A program made the translations under genes and the position numbers. Below the pieces are notes generated by a model. It saw nothing but the letters and a program-made list of their open reading frames with translations, ran no database searches and had not been told where the DNA came from. This document shows, piece by piece, positions 25,072 to 36,660 of a DNA stretch of 64,000 nucleotides; position 1 is the stretch's first letter; every line of letters starts with the position of its first letter. Origin of the DNA: Pegethrix bostrychoides GSE-TBD4-15B (GTDB taxonomy: Bacteria; Cyanobacteriota; Cyanobacteriia; Elainellales; Elainellaceae); contig JAHHHV010000082.1 of the NCBI GenBank assembly GCA_019359155.1, positions 29,236-93,235 of the forward strand, read 5' to 3'.

Positions 25072-26014
25072 CAGCACCGCCGACTACTTCCATCAGCTGC
25101 TGCGTGATCGCTGCCTGCCGCGCCTTGTTGTAGGAAAGCGTCAGGGTTTTGGTCAGCTCTTTGGCGTTGTCGCTGGCGTTGCTCATTGCCGTCATCCTGG
25201 CAGCCAACTCGCTGGCTGCGGACTCTTGTAGCGCCCGCAACAGCTGGTTGTTCAGATAGAGCGGCAGCAGCGCTTCTAAAATCTGCACCGGATCTTGCTC
25301 AAAGATCATGTCTTTGGAGATGGGCGCAGGCGTGGGAGCCGTCACTTGGGTGCGCTCAACGGCTAGTTCGCCCCCCCGACTGGTGAGCCGAAAAATCTCG
25401 TCGTCTGGATCTACAAAGTCTTCAGGGTCAAGCGGCATCAAAGTCTGGATCACTGGACGCGAACTCACTAGCGAGACAAACTTGGTGTAGATCAGCTCGA
25501 CTCGATCCACGGTTTCAGATAAGAAGAGCGTCAGCAGCTCGTCTGCCACATTGCCAGCCTCAGCCGCCGTTGGGATCTGCTCTAGACCAGAGAAAGTGGC
25601 GGTAATTGGCTGGTCGCGGCGCTGGAAATACTGGATTGCCTTGCGGCCTACCAGCACCAGCGTATATTTGATGCCGTCGGCCTGTAGCTCTTTGATTCGG
25701 CGCTCGGCGCGCCGAATCACGTTGGAGTTGTAGCCGCCGCAGAGTCCCCGGTCTGCCGTCACCACCAGCAGCGCCACGGAGGTCAGCGCTTGCTGCTGCT
25801 GCTGCAACAGGGGCAGGTTCACATCTTCAAACCGCAGGCGTGTCTGGAGTCCGTAGAGCACCTGCGCTAAGCGGTCAGCGAATGGGCGGGTGGCCGTCAC
25901 CTGCTCTTGGGCGCGGCGGACTTTGGCAGCAGCAACTAGCCGCATCGCTTCGGTGATTTTGCGCGTGTTTTTGACCGACTGAATCCGGTCGCGAATTTCT
26001 TTGAGGTTAGGCAT
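25058..26014 (-). CDS. atpG: ATP synthase F1 subunit gamma
   Basis: 318 residues. This is the central rotor shaft of F1. The N-terminal helix ([28 protein letters not shown]) and C-terminal helix ([32 protein letters not shown]), which pair in the alpha3beta3 cavity, are intact (quoted here as landmarks, residues 2-29 in two pieces and about 285-316). The insertion region at about 190-225 that is typical of photosynthetic gamma subunits is present; cyanobacteria lack the redox Cys pair there, and I see none. Named atpC in cyanobacterial usage. It is the last gene of the operon, 130 bases after atpA, followed by a terminator. Confidence 0.98.
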   Translation of the reverse strand: MPNLKEIRDRIQSVKNTRKITEAMRLVAAAKVRRAQEQVTATRPFADRLAQVLYGLQTRLRFEDVNLPLLQQQQQALTSVALLVVTADRGLCGGYNSNVIRRAERRIKELQADGIKYTLVLVGRKAIQYFQRRDQPITATFSGLEQIPTAAEAGNVADELLTLFLSETVDRVELIYTKFVSLVSSRPVIQTLMPLDPEDFVDPDDEIFRLTSRGGELAVERTQVTAPTPAPISKDMIFEQDPVQILEALLPLYLNNQLLRALQESAASELAARMTAMSNASDNAKELTKTLTLSYNKARQAAITQQLMEVVGGAEALT

Positions 26015-26041
26015 AGCGGTTGTGGGCGCGGTTGTGGGCTA

Positions 26042-26065
26042 AAGTTATCGCTGAAGTTATCGCTG
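26042..26065. repeat. 12-bp tandem duplication between atpA and atpG
   Basis: aagttatcgctg at 26042-26053 and 26054-26065, in the atpA-atpG gap. A second pair of gttgtgggc units lies just beside it. Confidence 0.8.
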
Positions 26066-26100
26066 AAGTAATTGACAGCACGCGAATCAAGAAGCATACG

Positions 26101-26128
26101 GGGCTTTGGATGATCTGCACCAAAGCCC
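26101..26128 (-). other. Stem-loop in the atpA-atpG gap
   Basis: A 9-bp perfect stem (gggctttgg / ccaaagccc) with a 10-base loop lies 15 bases after the atpA stop. There is no T-run, so it is more likely an RNA processing or stability element than a terminator. Confidence 0.6.
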
Positions 26129-26143
26129 GTTCGAGCCTAGCGC

Positions 26144-27688
<1,545 letters not shown>

Positions 27689-27710
27689 CTAAATCTTTTG
27701 CTAAATCTGA

Positions 27711-28268
27711 CTACGAAGCCACGCCTAGCTTCAGGCTAATCTTGCGGAGCTGTCCGCGCAAGCTAGCATCAATCACCTGCGAGCCGACCTTAATCACCAC
27801 GCCGCCCAGTAGCTCAGGGTCAACGCGGGTTTGCAGTTCGACTTCGCTGGCGCTGTTGGTGGCCAAGACTTTCTGGCGGATGGTCTCTTTCTGCTCGTCG
27901 TTCAGCTCAATCGCTGAGGTGACTTCGGCCAGCACCGTCTGCTTCATCTGTCGCAGCAGCACCAAATACTGTTCGCAGACTTCGGGTAAGACCAAGACGC
28001 GACTGCGATCGACGAGCAGCATCAAAAAGTTGAGCATATAGGGCTGCACCTGGCTCTCGACAATCTGCCGAATCACGGCCTTCTTCTTGTCGGCTTCAAT
28101 CAGCGGACTGCTGACCAAGAGCCGGAAATCTTCTGATTCATGCAGCAGATTTAACAGCGAACGGGCATCTTCGCCAATCTGGTCAGTGATGTTGCTGGAC
28201 TGAGCCACTGACATCAGCGCCTGGGCGTAGGGTTCTGCAACTTCGGTGAGGCTAAGCGTTGAGTTCAT
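27711..28268 (-). CDS. atpH: ATP synthase F1 subunit delta
   Basis: 185 residues, the typical OSCP/delta length. The N-terminal helical domain ([18 protein letters not shown]) and C-terminal strand region ([20 protein letters not shown]) follow the family pattern. Delta ties the top of F1 to the peripheral stalk formed by b and b'. Its ATG overlaps the end of the subunit b gene by 4 bases, indicating translational coupling. Called atpD in cyanobacterial naming. Confidence 0.97.
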   Translation of the reverse strand: MNSTLSLTEVAEPYAQALMSVAQSSNITDQIGEDARSLLNLLHESEDFRLLVSSPLIEADKKKAVIRQIVESQVQPYMLNFLMLLVDRSRVLVLPEVCEQYLVLLRQMKQTVLAEVTSAIELNDEQKETIRQKVLATNSASEVELQTRVDPELLGGVVIKVGSQVIDASLRGQLRKISLKLGVAS

Positions 28269-28795
28269 GAGGCATCTCCAATCAGGGCAATGCTGCGATC
28301 AACTAGACCGCGTCCGGCATCGTCGCCGACCTGCGCTCTGAGCTGCTCTTCGGTTTTTTGGACGGCCATAGCGGCAATTCGCTGGCGCAGCTCGTTCATC
28401 ACCCGATCCTGCTGCGTCGTCAGATCTTGCGCCGCCGCCGCCTGCATCCGCGCTACGTCGGCATCGGCCTGCTTGAGAATTTCGGCGCGCATGACCTCGG
28501 CACGCTGGCCGGCCTCGGTTCGCAGCCGCGTCGCCTCGCTCTGGGCTTGAGCCAACTTTTGCTGCTGTTCGGCCAGCGCGGCGGCAGCTTTTTCCTTGCG
28601 CTGCTCAGCCTCTTTGATGGCGGTCTCGATTCCGGCCTTGCGCTCGCTCAGGGTTTTACCCAAAAAGCCGCGACCAAAATAGACCAGCACACCCACGATG
28701 ATTGCCAGGTTGATCAGATTTGTCTCCAGAATATCTAGGTTTAGACCAAACCCAGAGGCTTCTGCTTCCGCAGCCACTAAAAAGAAAGTCCCCAT
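28265..28795 (-). CDS. atpF: ATP synthase F0 subunit b
   Basis: 176 residues. One N-terminal membrane helix (about residues 27-47, [20 protein letters not shown]) is followed by a long charged helix rich in Ala, Glu, Gln and Arg that forms half of the right-handed peripheral-stalk coiled coil. The residues [20 protein letters not shown] are typical of cyanobacterial and chloroplast b. It pairs with b' encoded just upstream. Confidence 0.97.
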   Translation of the reverse strand: MGTFFLVAAEAEASGFGLNLDILETNLINLAIIVGVLVYFGRGFLGKTLSERKAGIETAIKEAEQRKEKAAAALAEQQQKLAQAQSEATRLRTEAGQRAEVMRAEILKQADADVARMQAAAAQDLTTQQDRVMNELRQRIAAMAVQKTEEQLRAQVGDDAGRGLVDRSIALIGDAS

Positions 28796-28890
28796 GATCT
28801 CCCATCTACAAAATAAATCTGTCTGATCTGTCCGCCAAGTGCACCTGAGTTAAATCCCTTGAGATAAAATCCCCTGAGATTAATTCGGCG

Positions 28891-29379
28891 CTAGCCCGCC
28901 GCGCCTAGCAGCTTATCGAGAATCTGCCGACTCAGTGAGTCCACCTGCTGCTCTAGGCTCTGCATAGCTTCTTGCTTCTGCCGATCTAGCTCCTGCTGCG
29001 CTTGCTCTCGCTGTGCCTGGGCTTCTGCCTGGGCTGCTGCTATCTGTTGAGCGGCAATTTTTTGGGCTTCGGCTTCGGCTTCAGCCACCACAGCCTGCGC
29101 CTGTCGCCGCGTGTCGGTTAGATCTTTCTCATATTGCTTAGCCAGATTTTCAGCTTTGGAAAGCCGCTCCTGAGCATCAGCCTGATTGTTGCGAATATAG
29201 GCGCTGCGGTCGTCTAAGACTTTGCCGAGTGGCTTGTAAAACAGCAGGTTGAGCAGCACCACCAAAACCAAAAACTGAATGGCCATTAACGGCATGGTGG
29301 CATCAATGTCAAACAGGCCACCCTTCTCGCCTGCGGCTTCTGCCGCCTCTGCGGCTAGCAAAATTGTCCAGTGCATCAT
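28891..29379 (-). CDS. atpF2: ATP synthase F0 subunit b'
   Basis: 162 residues. The single membrane helix (about 27-48, [21 protein letters not shown]) and the following [21 protein letters not shown] motif mark the b' form found only in photosynthetic bacteria and chloroplasts (atpG in cyanobacterial naming). The rest is a Gln/Ala-rich coiled coil. It forms the peripheral stalk with b. The presence of both b and b' is one of the clear cyanobacterial signs in this window. Confidence 0.96.
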   Translation of the reverse strand: MMHWTILLAAEAAEAAGEKGGLFDIDATMPLMAIQFLVLVVLLNLLFYKPLGKVLDDRSAYIRNNQADAQERLSKAENLAKQYEKDLTDTRRQAQAVVAEAEAEAQKIAAQQIAAAQAEAQAQREQAQQELDRQKQEAMQSLEQQVDSLSRQILDKLLGAAG

Positions 29380-29435
29380 AATTATCTACTGCTTAATGAC
29401 TGTCCCGCATCTAGGAATCAAGTGATTAACGTTGA

Positions 29436-29456
29436 GGGAGAAGCAGCGCCTCTCCC
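29436..29456 (-). other. Stem-loop between subunit c and b' genes
   Basis: A 6-bp stem (gggaga / tctccc) with a 9-base loop lies in the 98-base gap after the c-subunit stop, without a T-run. Such hairpins often stabilise the c-subunit mRNA, which is needed in excess; that role is inference. Confidence 0.5.
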
Positions 29457-29477
29457 CCAAATCAAGCCCTATTGAGC

Positions 29478-29735
<258 letters not shown>

Positions 29736-29873
29736 TTAACTTCTCTACAGAACAGGTAGCTAAACGTTGACTCAGATCGAAAGCGCTTACGCGCGTATTC
29801 AGTTTCAGGCTCTCAGGATATGCTCCCAATTACCGAAACGCTGGACGGACAGAGGCAGGGCAATCCAGCAGCC

Positions 29874-30632
29874 CTAATGTTCCTCATGTCCTTCACCGTG
29901 ATCCTCCATGGCCTCGCCGATGTAGGCCGCCGCTAGGGTCGCAAAGATCAGCGCTTGGATGGCGCTCGTAAACAGACCTAGCGCCATTACCGGCAGCGGA
30001 ATAAACAGCGGAACCAGGAGAACCAGCACGCCCACCACTAGCTCGTCGGCCAAGATGTTGCCGAACAGTCGGAAGCTGAGCGAGAGGGGCTTAGTGAAAT
30101 CTTCAATAATTTTGAACGGCAGCATGAAGGCCACGGGCTGCACGTAGTTGCCAAAATAGCCCAGCCCTTTCTTGCTGAAGCCAGCGTAAAAGTAGGCCAA
30201 CGAGGTTAAGAGCGCCAGGGCAATTGTGGTGTTGATGTCGCTTGTGGGCGCGGCTAGCTCGCCTTCGGGCAAATGCACCAGCTTCCAGGGGACGAGTGCG
30301 CCTGACCAGTTGGAGACAAAAATGAACAAAAATAGCGTACCAACAAACGGCACCCAGGGTCGGTAGTCTTTTTCGCCAATCTGGTTTTTGGCCAAGTCGC
30401 GGATAAATTCCAGCGCATATTCCATAAAGTTCTGGAAGCCGGTTGGCACCATCTGGGTGCTGCGACTGCCCAGCACTGCGGCAATTAGCAGTAGCCCAAT
30501 CACGAACCAAGAAACGATAAACACCTGACCATGCAGGTTGAAATTGCCCACATGCCAGTAAAACTGTTTGCCAACTTCCAGCTCGGCCAAGGGCAGCGAG
30601 TGAAAGAGATTAGGAACATCTAAGAGCGCCAT
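29874..30632 (-). CDS. atpB: ATP synthase F0 subunit a
   Basis: About 252 residues with five or more transmembrane helices. The essential Arg for proton transfer lies in [19 protein letters not shown] (about residue 183), and the C-terminal helix has [23 protein letters not shown]. It provides the proton half-channels next to the c-ring. The frame opens at a TTG (30656), but the ATG at 30632 matches the family start. Called atpI in cyanobacterial naming. It follows the subunit I gene by about 120 bases. Confidence 0.98.
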   Translation of the reverse strand: MALLDVPNLFHSLPLAELEVGKQFYWHVGNFNLHGQVFIVSWFVIGLLLIAAVLGSRSTQMVPTGFQNFMEYALEFIRDLAKNQIGEKDYRPWVPFVGTLFLFIFVSNWSGALVPWKLVHLPEGELAAPTSDINTTIALALLTSLAYFYAGFSKKGLGYFGNYVQPVAFMLPFKIIEDFTKPLSLSFRLFGNILADELVVGVLVLLVPLFIPLPVMALGLFTSAIQALIFATLAAAYIGEAMEDHGEGHEEH

Positions 30633-30753
30633 GCCAAATTTTTCCAGAATCTTCAAGGAGTGCTAGATTGCCCCAACCTCGCCCGATGTCCGCATTCGCA
30701 GCTCAGGACTGCCTAGAGTTTAGATTCAAGCCTGAATTGAATTACAGTCTGAA

Positions 30754-31224
30754 TCAGTCTGAGCTAGGCATAATCGAGGTTTGCAGCATATAAAAGATCA
30801 CCGCAGCTTTGTAGGTCATAAACCCCAAAAAAATCGGCATGATCATGAGTTGGTCTAGACGAGACGCAACGATAATCACACCTGCGATTAGAGCCAGACG
30901 AGAGCTACTCACCTTGCTCTGGCTTCTGCCAAGCTGCGCGACGTTTCGAGCCAACATTCTCAAGTAAACCACACCTGTACATGCCCCAAGCAAATAGTTC
31001 AGCGCAATATTAAGAGAATAAAAAATCCAGACCGAGATAAAGATAATCCCAGTTAACACCAGCGTTACTTTTAGCAAGTCCTGCTGGAGCTGATAATATT
31101 CCTGCATAGAGGCGTTTGGCTCTGCGGGCAGCGCAGTTGTTGAAACCGAAGCCGCCTGCTCAGGCTGAGCCTCAGCGGACGTTGCGGACGTTTCAATGGG
31201 TAATTCCGGCGACGAAGAATTCAC
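30754..31224 (-). CDS. atpI: ATP synthase subunit I (Atp1)
   Basis: 156 residues. A Ser/Thr/Glu-rich N-terminus (1-45) is followed by four hydrophobic helices (about 52-72, 74-92, 108-125 and 128-147). This is the UncI/Atp1 family at the head of F0F1 operons, thought to help c-ring assembly. Its position as the first gene before subunit a supports the call. Sequence conservation in the family is low, so the assignment rests on topology and position. Confidence 0.88.
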   Translation of the reverse strand: MNSSSPELPIETSATSAEAQPEQAASVSTTALPAEPNASMQEYYQLQQDLLKVTLVLTGIIFISVWIFYSLNIALNYLLGACTGVVYLRMLARNVAQLGRSQSKVSSSRLALIAGVIIVASRLDQLMIMPIFLGFMTYKAAVIFYMLQTSIMPSSD

Positions 31225-31399
31225 GGAACCTCAAAACCTACTTGAGCTTGTTGGAGATAGAGTCCAAATCAGCGGTAGAGCTGACTCAACCCCAAAAGAT
31301 CATATCATCACCAGGTAACAATACTTAGTAAAGCTCAAATCAAAAACTCGAATTTAAATTATTTTGCTGCCAAAACAGATACAGATGCTCTGCAGCAAC

Positions 31400-31510
31400 C
31401 TACTGCGACAAAAATCCGGTAATCAGCAGCGGCAGCAAAATCAAAGCGGCAATCACCGCCGTCAGCGTCACGGCATCAACTTTGATAATCGGCGGTTTGG
31501 GTTCGGGCAT
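31400..31510 (-). CDS. Unrecognised 36-residue single-pass membrane protein
   Basis: ATG at 31510 to TAG at 31400 encodes 36 residues: a Pro/Lys-rich start (MPEPKPPIIK), then one transmembrane helix (about residues 14-33, rich in Leu, Ile and Ala). A good ribosome binding site (GAGAGGTG) lies 6 bases upstream of the ATG. It follows the coiled-coil/TPR gene by 41 bases and precedes atpI on the same strand. The size and topology resemble small photosynthetic or ATP-synthase-associated subunits, but the sequence does not match PsbJ, PsbM, Ycf12, PetG, PetN, PsaM or PsaX as I know them. Function unknown. Confidence 0.65.
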   Translation of the reverse strand: MPEPKPPIIKVDAVTLTAVIAALILLPLLITGFLSQ

Positions 31511-31551
31511 GGCGACACCTCTCTAAAAGGGTTTCTCAAAAACGGCTGGGG

Positions 31552-34443
31552 TTAACTCGAGCTGAGGCTAATCTCAGTTAAATCTTTGAACCAATCATCC
31601 TGCTGAAAGCTCTGGAAGTTGGGGTCGGTCTTGGCTTCTTTGCGGTAGCGCGGGTTGAAGGCAATTGCCTTTTGCAGATTCTCCATTGCTGAGTCGGTTT
31701 CGCCCTGCATGGCGTAGCAGATAGCGCGGTTGTAGTAGGCGCTAGCAAAGTCGGGCTTGATTTTGAGGGCGCGGTTGAAGCTGGCAATCGCCTCCCGATC
31801 GCGGTTGAGCTGCAAGAGAGCATAGCCGCGACTGTCCCAGGCTTTGGGCAGTTCTGGCTTGAGTTCTGTGACCCGATCAAAGCTGGTTACGGCCTCAGCG
31901 TAGCGCTCGAGCTGGAGCAAAGCCAGCCCGTGGTTCAGCCAAGCCGTCGCGTTTTCAGGATCGCTCTGGGTGGCTTGAGCAAACGAGTCAAGCGCCTCTT
32001 CTGAGCGCTGGAGGCTGCCTAGCGCCACACCCCGATTCACGTAGGCTTCTGAATAGTCCGGCTTGATTTCTAGCGCTCGGTCAAACGAAGCTAGCGCCTG
32101 CTCGTACTGCCGGGTGCGGCTGAGCGTAATTCCCCGGTTCAGCCAGGTTTTGTAGTCCTGCGGCTGAAGCTCCAGTGTCCGGTCAAACATCGCCAGCGCC
32201 CCGTCATACTGCCGCAGCTCAATCAGCACCACGCCCTGCTGATACCAGGCCAGCGGGTTGTCGGGCTGGAGTTTGGCGACGCGGTCGTAGGCGGAGAGCG
32301 CCCCTTCAAATCGCTTTAGCGCTTCTAGAGCTTTGCCACGCTTTAGCCAGATGTCGGGGTTGTCCGGCTGATTGGCCAGGATTTTATCATATTGACCAAT
32401 GGCGGCTTCGTACTGCTCCGCGTTCAGGTAGGCTTCGGCCTGCTCTAGAAACTCGGCAGGGCTGAGAAACAGATCTGGCTGGGCGGCCTTGAGGCGGTCG
32501 AGCTGTTCGCGGAGCTGGCTGAGCTGCTGAGTGGTTTCGCTGACGAAGGCATCCGCAATTTGCTCTGGGGTGATTTCGCCCAGACGGCGCAGGATCTCGG
32601 CTTTCTGGCTTTGGGCTTCGGTTTCGAGCTGAGAGAGCTGAGCCAGAACTTCGGCTTCGGCCTGCTGGAGCTTTTCCAGCGTCTCGATTTTTTGGGCTTC
32701 GGTGCCGGACTGCGACTCGCTGAGCTGCGCGGCGTATCGGGCTTCCAGCTTTTCTAAGTTTTGACGCATCCGCTCTCGCTGGGCCTGCACGTCGTCTTTG
32801 AGCGTCGAGAGCTGATTGAGCAATTCAGCTTCGGCGCGCTGCAAGTTTTGCAAAATCAGCCCCCGGCTCTCCTGACCGCTGAGCTGAATCTGGGTAATCT
32901 GCGCGGTGACTTCGGCCTGTAGCTGCTCAACCACCTGCTGCAACTCCTGCCGCTTGGCCTCAGCATCCACCTGCAAGTCAGAGCGCTGCGCCGTAAAGTC
33001 GCCGCCAATCCGCTCCAAAAGCTGCTGAAACTCAGCCTTGCGCGCTGCCGACTCGGCCTGGAGGTTAGCCTGCTGCGTCACCACCTCGCCCTGAAGCTGA
33101 TCGAGAATGAAGCGCAGCTCGGCCTGCTTGGCCTGAGCCGCCGCTTGAATTTCGCCCTGCTGCGCCAAAAATTCGCTGTCGAGCCGCGCCAGGTTTTGCC
33201 GGATTGCCTCGCGCTGTGCCTGCATATCGGTCTGGAGCTGGTCGAGGCGGGCGAAGAACTGGGTTTCGGCCTGCTGGAGACTGCGCTGGAGGGCGAACTG
33301 CTGGTTCTGGACTTCGTTTTGCAGGTCGGTGCGCTGGATCGTGAATTCGGTTTTGAGCTGGGCGATATCCTGGCGGATCAGCTCTTTTTGGGACTGGATT
33401 TCCACCTGGGCATTCGAGCGCTGGGCAACTAGCTCGGTGGAGAGATGCTCTAGCGTTTGGCGGATCGTGTCGCGCTGCGCCAAAATGTCGCCCTGAAGCT
33501 GCGAGAGCTGAGCCGTCAGGTCAATCCGGAATTTTTCCAAATTCGCGTACAGCTCGTTGCGATGCTGCGAGGCATCGGTTTGCAGGCGATTGAGGTGGCT
33601 GACGGCATCGGCTTCCAGGCCGCGCAGCCGTTCGAGCATCTGGTCGCGGGACTGCTCAATCTGCGTGGTAGCTCCCTGCTGAAGCTCGCCCAAATAGACC
33701 CCGAAGTTGGCCTGTAGCTCATCCACAGTCTGCATGGCCGCATCTTTACGCTGGCGAGTCTCAGTTTCAAAGCCGCTTAAGTGGCCTGCAAAGCCGCTCT
33801 GCATCGTGGTCAAGGCTCGCAGCACGCCGTCTCGCTGCTGTTCGGCGTTGGTTTGTAGCTCAGCTAGCCGATCGGTGGCGGTGGTTTCAAGCTGCCCGAA
33901 GCGCTGCTGCACAGTATTCAAATGGCCTTCTAGCGCCGCAATCGTGTCTTTTTGGCGGCGAGAGGCTTCGCTCAGCAGCGTCTCAAAGCGGTCACGGGCT
34001 GCTTCCAAGTCGCGCTGAAAGCCATCTGCATCTTCACCCAGGTTTGTGGCATAGTCTTCGTAGTTCCGCAGCAGGCGCTTGATCTCCTGCTTGGCGCTGC
34101 CGATCTGACCTTCGAGATCGCCCACCTCCTTTAAATGCGTCTGCACAATCCCCGTCACCTCGCGCAGCACCGACTGCCGCAGCAGATAGAGGGCAATCAA
34201 AGCACCCGCCGTAATCACGCAGAGCACCGCCAGCATTGTGTTAAACAGCGTCGCTGTGCGGTTGAGGGCATCAAGCCGCTGCTGCACCGCCTGATCGACC
34301 ACTTGATTTCCGCTCTGGACTGGTGTGGTCGGCACCAAAACTTCTGACTGAGCCAACCCAGGGGCGACATCGACCGTGAGCAGCAGCAGCGAAAGCGCGA
34401 GGCTTTGCTGTAACCAGGGTCGGGAGTGGGATTGACGCTTCAT
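31552..34443 (-). CDS. Membrane-anchored long coiled-coil protein with eight TPR repeats
   Basis: 963 residues. The N-terminus has a signal-like hydrophobic stretch (about 12-30, ending GLAQS), then a transmembrane helix (about 66-86, MLAVLCVITAGALIALYLL). Residues about 90-640 are a long coiled coil built of near-repeats with the pattern of Gln, Leu, Ala and Arg. Residues about 665-940 hold eight tetratricopeptide repeats (motifs such as AWYQQGVVL, AYVNRGVAL, AYYNRAICY). TPR arrays bind partner proteins; the coiled coil would hold them far from the membrane. The function is not recognised. It lies upstream of the small membrane protein and the ATP synthase operon on the same strand, but 176 bases separate these from atpI. 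Confidence 0.85.
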   Translation of the reverse strand: MKRQSHSRPWLQQSLALSLLLLTVDVAPGLAQSEVLVPTTPVQSGNQVVDQAVQQRLDALNRTATLFNTMLAVLCVITAGALIALYLLRQSVLREVTGIVQTHLKEVGDLEGQIGSAKQEIKRLLRNYEDYATNLGEDADGFQRDLEAARDRFETLLSEASRRQKDTIAALEGHLNTVQQRFGQLETTATDRLAELQTNAEQQRDGVLRALTTMQSGFAGHLSGFETETRQRKDAAMQTVDELQANFGVYLGELQQGATTQIEQSRDQMLERLRGLEADAVSHLNRLQTDASQHRNELYANLEKFRIDLTAQLSQLQGDILAQRDTIRQTLEHLSTELVAQRSNAQVEIQSQKELIRQDIAQLKTEFTIQRTDLQNEVQNQQFALQRSLQQAETQFFARLDQLQTDMQAQREAIRQNLARLDSEFLAQQGEIQAAAQAKQAELRFILDQLQGEVVTQQANLQAESAARKAEFQQLLERIGGDFTAQRSDLQVDAEAKRQELQQVVEQLQAEVTAQITQIQLSGQESRGLILQNLQRAEAELLNQLSTLKDDVQAQRERMRQNLEKLEARYAAQLSESQSGTEAQKIETLEKLQQAEAEVLAQLSQLETEAQSQKAEILRRLGEITPEQIADAFVSETTQQLSQLREQLDRLKAAQPDLFLSPAEFLEQAEAYLNAEQYEAAIGQYDKILANQPDNPDIWLKRGKALEALKRFEGALSAYDRVAKLQPDNPLAWYQQGVVLIELRQYDGALAMFDRTLELQPQDYKTWLNRGITLSRTRQYEQALASFDRALEIKPDYSEAYVNRGVALGSLQRSEEALDSFAQATQSDPENATAWLNHGLALLQLERYAEAVTSFDRVTELKPELPKAWDSRGYALLQLNRDREAIASFNRALKIKPDFASAYYNRAICYAMQGETDSAMENLQKAIAFNPRYRKEAKTDPNFQSFQQDDWFKDLTEISLSSS

Positions 34444-34650
34444 GGGTTCTTCTGGGGGATGACTGCCGACGGCTGGATAATCACGACTGGCGCTGAAATA
34501 ATCGAAATCTGGAGCCAGCTTGATCTAAGGGTAATCAAAATTATAAGGCGAGGGGTCTAGGACGCTATAAAACTACTGAGCTTCTGCTAAGCTTCTCTGG
34601 CCAACAGCTCGCCATACACTCGCCATACAAAGAGCATCTGGACAGACCGT

Positions 34651-34969
34651 ATGGACTGGTTCTTTGCCGTCGATATGGCGGTCTATCACACCGCTGGCAG
34701 CAACCCTAGAATTCCGGTCGTGCCGGATGTCTTCTTGAGCCTGAATGCGGAGCGCAAGAGTAAAGCAATGATTTATGGTTCGATAACTCGTTTGATGCTG
34801 AGGCGGCTTACTGCTTAAGATTCTCTTTATAAATTAGCTCTGACCTGGTATGACGCGCAGGGCAATCGGCACCTCCTCAGAACAGGAGCAGCAGCGAGAG
34901 CACCTAGAAGCTTTTTTGCGGTCGCAAGGCTTTGATCCTGAACAGTTGCCTGACTTCTTAATTAAGTAA
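34651..34969 (+). pseudogene. Decayed Uma2-family endonuclease gene
   Basis: ATG at 34651 opens 55 residues, of which the first 35 (FFAVDMAVYHTAGSNPR, VPDVFLSL) match the early core of Uma2/DUF820 restriction-like nucleases; it ends at TAA 34816-34818 after unrelated residues. From 34840 the C-terminal part appears: LTWYDAQGNRHL in one frame, then EQQREHLEAFLRSQGFDPEQL in the next frame, ending at TAA 34967-34969. The middle catalytic part is missing and a frameshift separates the last pieces. Uma2 genes are very numerous in cyanobacteria and often decay. The flanks 34444-34650 and 34970-35078 show no other gene; a small gtcgccatac-type duplication (34608-34628) is present. Confidence 0.78.
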
Positions 34970-35078
34970 GCATTGGCATTTTGCTGCCAGAATTCTGGGT
35001 TGTAGATATTGCCCAGCAGCTTCGATGCCCAGCAGTCTGCAATCAGCCAGAATCCAGATACTGAAGTCTCAGGATCGC

Positions 35079-36557
35079 TTAAGGCAAGTCAGTTGCTCCC
35101 ATCAGATACAGATCGCAAGCCCGCGCTGCCCCGCGCCCCTCGTTGATCGCCCAGACCACAAGGCTCTGACCGCGCCGACAGTCGCCTGCGGCAAATACAC
35201 CCGGCAGGCTAGTGACGTAGTTCTCATAGTCAGCCTTGATGTTGCTGCGCGGATCGCGGTCAAGCCCCAGTGCGTCAACCAGCGGCTGTTCGGGGCCGAG
35301 AAAGCCCATCGCCAACAGCACAAGCTGCGCCGGACGCACCTGCTCAGTTCCCGCAATTGGGTTAGGAATAAACTGACCTTTCTCATTGCGCTGCCACTCA
35401 ACCTCCACGGTATGCACAGCTTTCACCTGCCCCTGTTCATCCGCTTCAAACTGCGTTGCAGTCGTGGTGTATACGCGCGGGTCATCCCCAAACTTCGCCG
35501 CCGCTTCTTCTTGGCCGTAGTCCATTTTGTACACCTTTGGCCATTCCGGCCAGGGATTGTTGGCAGCGCGAGTGGCGGGCGGCTTCGGCATAATCTCCAG
35601 CTGCACCAAGCTCTTGCAGCCATGCCGAATCGATGTGCCCACGCAGTCTGTGCCTGTATCGCCGCCGCCAATAATCACCACATCTTTCCCGGCAGCAGAA
35701 ATGCGGGTCTGCCGCGCCTCCAAAACGGCCTGCGTATTCTGGGTCAAAAACTCCATCGCAAAGTGAATGCCCTGGAGGTCGCGTCCTGCAATGGGTAGGT
35801 CGCGCGGCTTGGTGGCTCCGGTGCAGAGCAGCAGGGCATCAAATTCCTGCATTAATTGCTCAGCAGGCAGATCTTTGCCCACTTCAGTGTTGCAGACAAA
35901 CCGCACGCCCTCTTGCTCCAGCAAATTTAGCCGTCGTTGCACAACTGCCGCTTTGTCTAGCTTCATGTTGGGGATGCCGTACATCAGCAGTCCGCCCGGA
36001 CGATCGGCGCGTTCATACACCGTCACCCAATGTCCGGCTCGGTTAAGCTGAGCAGCGGCAGCCAGTCCGGCAGGGCCAGAGCCAATCACAGCCACCTGTT
36101 TTCCCGTGCGCTTTTCCGGTGGTTCGGGAACGATCCAGCCTGACTCCCAGCCTTTCTCAACAATCGAATATTCGATATTTTTGATCGTCACAGGCGGGTT
36201 GTGGATGCCCAGTACGCAGGAGCCTTCGCAGGGAGCCGGACAGACGCGCCCGGTAAACTCTGGAAAATTGTTGGTTTTGTGCAGGCGAGTCAGAGCTTCT
36301 TTCCACAGCCCGCGATAGACCAAATCGTTCCATTCGGGAATCAGATTATTGATGGGACAACCGCTGGCCATGCCGCTGATGAGATTACCCGTATGACAGA
36401 AGGGCGTGCCGCAGTCCATGCAGCGAGCGCTCTGGTTGCGGAGCTTCTCGTCGGGCATGGCTAGGTGAAACTCGTCCCAGGTCTGAATGCGGCTCAGCGG
36501 CTCTGTTTCAGAGGGCAGCTCGCGTAGATATTCAATGAAGCCAGTTGGTTTTCCCAT
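35079..36557 (-). CDS. gltD: Glutamate synthase (NADH/NADPH) small subunit
   Basis: 492 residues. The N-terminal iron-sulphur region shows the cysteines ([35 protein letters not shown]). The FAD site is [14 protein letters not shown] (about residues 150-163) and the NAD(P) site is [15 protein letters not shown] (about 292-306). GltD passes electrons from NAD(P)H to GltB. The large-subunit gene lies upstream on the same strand, but a small opposing gene sits between them, so gltD probably needs its own promoter in the 103-base gap 36558-36660. Confidence 0.97.
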   Translation of the reverse strand: MGKPTGFIEYLRELPSETEPLSRIQTWDEFHLAMPDEKLRNQSARCMDCGTPFCHTGNLISGMASGCPINNLIPEWNDLVYRGLWKEALTRLHKTNNFPEFTGRVCPAPCEGSCVLGIHNPPVTIKNIEYSIVEKGWESGWIVPEPPEKRTGKQVAVIGSGPAGLAAAAQLNRAGHWVTVYERADRPGGLLMYGIPNMKLDKAAVVQRRLNLLEQEGVRFVCNTEVGKDLPAEQLMQEFDALLLCTGATKPRDLPIAGRDLQGIHFAMEFLTQNTQAVLEARQTRISAAGKDVVIIGGGDTGTDCVGTSIRHGCKSLVQLEIMPKPPATRAANNPWPEWPKVYKMDYGQEEAAAKFGDDPRVYTTTATQFEADEQGQVKAVHTVEVEWQRNEKGQFIPNPIAGTEQVRPAQLVLLAMGFLGPEQPLVDALGLDRDPRSNIKADYENYVTSLPGVFAAGDCRRGQSLVVWAINEGRGAARACDLYLMGATDLP

Positions 36558-36569
36558 TGTGTTCTCCGT

Positions 36570-36615
36570 CTGATCAAGTTCTGATCAAGTAGTGGACTAA
36601 GTAGTGGATTAAGTG
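36570..36615. repeat. Two adjacent tandem duplications upstream of gltD
   Basis: ctgatcaagtt (36570-36580) with ctgatcaagta (36581-36591), then gtggactaagta (36592-36603) with gtggattaagtg (36604-36615). They fill much of the gltD promoter region. Confidence 0.8.
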
Positions 36616-36660
36616 AATCGGGTAGAATGCGGGTGGTGAGCCGTTTAGGTTGAGACAGCT

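Noticed and set aside
35025..35798. 257-codon open frame on the plus strand opposite gltD
   Set aside because: It is fully antisense to a well-supported gltD, has no recognisable domain and its composition follows the wobble pattern of the opposite gene.
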